The notes under the pieces: generated by a model
What the model was told of the DNA's origin: nothing
The model's input: only the letters and a program-made list of their open reading frames with translations
The model's database searches: none
Shown: positions 61,905 through 64,000 of the stretch, piece after piece
Layout: each line of letters starts with the position of its first letter
Position numbering within the stretch: the stretch's first letter is position 1
Assembly (NCBI RefSeq): GCF_003205235.1
Contig: NZ_QJSM01000020.1
Coordinates: forward strand, 162,116 to 226,115
DNA length: 64,000 bases
Source: Thermoplasma sp. Kam2015
GTDB taxonomy: Archaea; Thermoplasmatota; Thermoplasmata; Thermoplasmatales; Thermoplasmataceae
Direction: 5' to 3'
Position numbers and translations under genes: made by a program

Positions 61905-62477
61905 ATGGCTAACAACAAATTTGAGGAACAGGTAGAAGATTTTTACAATTACTTGATCAAAGAAAAATGTGAATATCTGCAATTATTTTCTACTCTCGAA
62001 ATTCAGATAGAAGGATGGTTCAGAGGAGAGTTAATGCGTTACTTTAAGAGGAATAAAATTGAATTGACGGTCTATAATAGGGAAGTTAAAAATAATGGAA
62101 ATATTATTGACTTTAAAATTAACACTGATGCACAAGAGTATTGGATTGAGCTAAAACATATTTTAGTAGGGAAACAAAAGAAAGGAACTTTCACACTTAA
62201 CTCTTATTTTTCAAAGAATTATTTTATCGCAAAAGATTTGAACAAATTAATTCTGAGCGAAAATCCAGAAAAAAAGGTATACGTGCTTTCATTTGTCTCA
62301 GTGAATAATATTAAGATTAGGGCTTCTAATAAAATAAACAACTCTAACGATCTAATATCACAGCTAAAAGGAATTATTGATAAAAGGGGAATAAAAGCAG
62401 AACCCTCAAACTATAATTTCGATGAATATACCAAGTTTGGATACTTCCTTTTAAAGGTAAATGAAAAACAAGACTAA
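61905..62477 (+). CDS. Candidate PD-(D/E)XK-type nuclease (190 aa)
   Basis: Not firmly recognised. The stretch IIDFKINTDAQEYWIELKHI offers Asp, then Glu-x-Lys on a strand, in the form of a PD-(D/E)XK nuclease core; a preceding helix has EIQIEGWFRGELMRY. Very AT-rich and Lys/Asn-rich, unlike core genes, a sign of recent transfer. Standing alone between two restriction relics, it may be a small restriction enzyme or an anti-element nuclease. Confidence 0.6.
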   Translation: MANNKFEEQVEDFYNYLIKEKCEYLQLFSTLEIQIEGWFRGELMRYFKRNKIELTVYNREVKNNGNIIDFKINTDAQEYWIELKHILVGKQKKGTFTLNSYFSKNYFIAKDLNKLILSENPEKKVYVLSFVSVNNIKIRASNKINNSNDLISQLKGIIDKRGIKAEPSNYNFDEYTKFGYFLLKVNEKQD

Positions 62478-62599
62478 GAAACGTTAAGTCAATATCGGAG
62501 AACGAAAAATGAATTTTTATTATTCAATCATTAATATATCCCAATAGGCGATTGTGGAGTATATAAATAAAAATGATCAATCTAATTTTGAGTATATAA

Positions 62600-62803
62600 G
62601 ACCGAATATTACTATACCATCTTTGGTATATGATACCAACCTAATGCCTCAAACAAAGGCTATATGAAATCCTTTTTTGTGGATTCTTCGTTGTATTTTC
62701 TGATTTCACCAGACTTCTTGATCTGTTCGTATTTCGATATGAGTTCAATAATTCTTTCAAAATCTATGTTGTAATCTTCTTTCGCCCTTACGGATTCTGT
62801 CAT
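62600..62803 (-). pseudogene. Relic of the N-terminus of an Eco57I-type methylase/restriction enzyme
   Basis: ATG 62803 opens MTESVRAKEDYNIDFERIIE, then KYEQIKKSGEIRKYNEESTK, KDFI and a TAG, after which the frame continues PLFEALGW. The uninterrupted form (KYNEE.TKKDFI.PLF.ALGW) is the typical N-terminus of class I methylase-restriction proteins; the TAG probably replaces CAG. Nothing of the catalytic domain remains. It has a GGGGGG-rich leader and lies just after the second integrase. Confidence 0.6.
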
Positions 62804-62823
62804 TTAAACCCCCCTTTGTTAGA

Positions 62824-63462
62824 TCATCTCCACCCCTCTACCCATTCCTTCATCTTCAAACGGTCCTCCTCGGTGAAAGGAAGATTAACATAATGCTGCA
62901 GCGCAGTCAGCGATGTGTGGCCCTGGCTGAGGAATATCTCCTCCTTCCTGTCCGGATAGGAAGCGATGAGCCACGACTCCCATGTCTTCCGGAACATCTT
63001 CATGTTCAGGCCGTATGGGTCTATTCCGGCTATGAGCGCCTTCCTGTGCATATAGTCCCTGAGCGACGTCTCTGTGGGCAGATCCGCCTCTCCGAGGATC
63101 TGGTGTATGTTCTCGATGAGCGCCCTCCCCCTCGATGACAGGTGGATCCACCGCTGGTTTATCGTCGCCTTCTTCTTCTTGATCGCGATGCGCGGCAGGT
63201 GTATGAACGTGCCGTCGAACCAGGACGGGTTCTTCAAGAAAAGCCGGAGCTCGACCACGCGCATGCCTGTCATCAGCGCAGTATCGAACACCACGCGGTA
63301 CTTGGGCGATGCTGCTGATCGGAGGGCTTCGTATTCTGACGGCCTAAGAATGCGGGTCTTCATCTGAACGACATTGCTCCGCCGGGGCTCCTCCTCCAGA
63401 ACAGTGCGGCCTAGCCTCTCCCTGTGTTTAGGCTCCTTGAACTCAATGAGTATAGGATCCAT
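62824..63462 (-). CDS. Second tyrosine recombinase, short type
   Basis: A 212-residue recombinase with Arg in TGMRVVELRLF, KMFRKTWESWLI in place of H-x-x-R, and the C-terminal pair SQGHTSLTALQHY with nucleophile Tyr. It lacks a full N-terminal DNA-binding domain compared with the 26408 integrase; length and the FRKTW form recall the short SNJ2-type integrases of archaeal viruses and plasmids. It is not closely related to the first integrase. Upstream palindromes suggest regulated expression. Probably belongs to another element that overlaps or lies right of the first. Confidence 0.82.
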   Translation of the reverse strand: MDPILIEFKEPKHRERLGRTVLEEEPRRSNVVQMKTRILRPSEYEALRSAASPKYRVVFDTALMTGMRVVELRLFLKNPSWFDGTFIHLPRIAIKKKKATINQRWIHLSSRGRALIENIHQILGEADLPTETSLRDYMHRKALIAGIDPYGLNMKMFRKTWESWLIASYPDRKEEIFLSQGHTSLTALQHYVNLPFTEEDRLKMKEWVEGWR

Positions 63463-63666
63463 TCTATGATCGAAAAGACCATGCTCAAGAATAATTTATA
63501 CTTGAGCATTTTACCCCGAATAGCCTATTATATAAAAAAGAGATAATATATAACGTATGGGGGGTATGCTCAAGTCCTACATTAAGACTTGAGCATCTAT
63601 GAGCGATGCGCCCGAACCTCAAACGAAGAAAAACTGAAATATAACTATAGGATATAATACAGGATA
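63463..63666. promoter_or_regulatory. Divergent region with two ATGCTCAAG palindromes
   Basis: ATGCTCAAG...CTTGAGCAT occurs at 63481-63509 and ATGCTCAAGT...ACTTGAGCAT at 63566-63596, giving four half-sites between the leftward recombinase and the rightward 63667 gene. AT-rich TATA-like stretches (about 63526-63554) lie between them. Likely an operator for a regulator encoded outside the window. Confidence 0.6.
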
Positions 63667-64000
63667 ATGAAGCCTGAAATATTTGAAAAGGCAAAAGATG
63701 AGGCGTTTCGCTTTGTCTACGAACAGGACGAATTCTTTGAAGGAAGGTACGCAATACTGTACAAGGACGGGAGCGTGGAATTCGAGAGGATGCCGACTGC
63801 ATCCGACTGGAACGCAACGGGCTGGATGGAGCTGGGCTACGTCGAGGGCCTCGGCCTAGACGGCATACTCATAAAGATCGTCGACCCGGATACGGACAGG
63901 GTTCTGTTTGAAGAGCAGGGCATGTTCAATCTGCCGGAGCCTGAGCCGGTGGACAGGCCCACCACGATCCAGATCCGCGCGTCGACCAGGAGGCTTCTGA
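63667..64000 (+). CDS. Partial gene, homologue of the two-domain array proteins
   Basis: ATG 63667 opens a frame that runs past the right edge (111 codons seen, no stop). Residues 20-85 read EFFEGRYAILYKDGSVEFER, MPTASDWNATGWMELGYVEG and LGLDGILIKIVDPDTDRVLF, matching the C-terminal domain of the proteins at 38189 and 38804. The N-terminal domain of those is missing and there is no array leader here. It ties the right-hand recombinase region to the array's gene pool. Confidence 0.72.
   Translation, partial: MKPEIFEKAKDEAFRFVYEQDEFFEGRYAILYKDGSVEFERMPTASDWNATGWMELGYVEGLGLDGILIKIVDPDTDRVLFEEQGMFNLPEPEPVDRPTTIQIRASTRRLL

Overview
The window reads as the chromosome of a thermoacidophilic euryarchaeon of the genus Thermoplasma, most likely T. 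acidophilum. This is inferred from gene content (archaeal NadM, pyruvoyl-type arginine decarboxylase, archaeal LeuRS, a compact smc-scpA pair), frequent leaderless genes with archaeal TATA boxes, ATA/AGG-rich codon use and moderate GC. No database search was possible.

Bases 1-26.4 kb are core chromosome: nadM, an MFS permease, gdhA, a pdaD-leuS pair, a D-2-hydroxyacid dehydrogenase coupled to a ThDP decarboxylase, a Gfo/Idh/MocA oxidoreductase, tRNA-Asn and tRNA-Met, an unknown gene, a DUF998-like membrane protein, scpA-smc, lysA, an APC permease, nth and carAB. A decayed MFS gene lies before tRNA-Asp.

At 26.4 kb a tyrosine integrase runs antisense into tRNA-Asp, which marks the left end of an integrated element. 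Its control region (26.4-28.9 kb) has two divergent ribbon-helix-helix regulators over TCGATA boxes, then an AbrB-like gene divergent from a winged-helix/zinc-ribbon regulator over TTTACATTAATGTAAA palindromes. From 29 to 36.4 kb come three unrecognised rightward genes, then a leftward DUF1643 / coiled-coil / VWA / MoxR-ATPase set, a pairing also known in archaeal viruses.

From 36.7 to 50.0 kb about 25 small leftward genes lie head to tail. Nearly every one is preceded by the same leader: a T-run, GTTG, a short hairpin with variable stem, and a GGAGGT Shine-Dalgarno box at the hairpin foot. The array contains two divergent PCNA-like sliding clamps, a DUF1874/AcrIII-1-type ring-nuclease homologue, proteins resembling bacterial phage/plasmid families, and many unknowns. 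Inside it, 48.6-49.2 kb is a gene-free block with its own TATA box, a series of hairpins with one invariant seven-base loop, and a terminator-like hairpin: a strong candidate for an undescribed structured RNA. The leader array and this RNA are the main candidates for a new system.

From 50.4 to 51.8 kb lie three more leftward genes. The promoter-start block of the first of them is an inverted copy of the one at 29.0 kb. Beyond that (51.8-64 kb) is an accessory zone of mixed age: IS200/IS605-type ends and a truncated tnpB, an AbrB antitoxin-like gene, an AT-rich AlbA_2/Schlafen-type gene, a coupled zinc-ribbon / N6-adenine methylase / PLD-helicase / HEPN set that looks like a defence operon, a candidate PD-(D/E)XK nuclease, relics of HsdR and of an Eco57I-type methylase, a second tyrosine recombinase with ATGCTCAAG palindromes, and a partial homologue of an array gene running off the right edge. 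No second copy of the tRNA-Asp 3' end was found, so the right end of the first element is either outside the window or lost.
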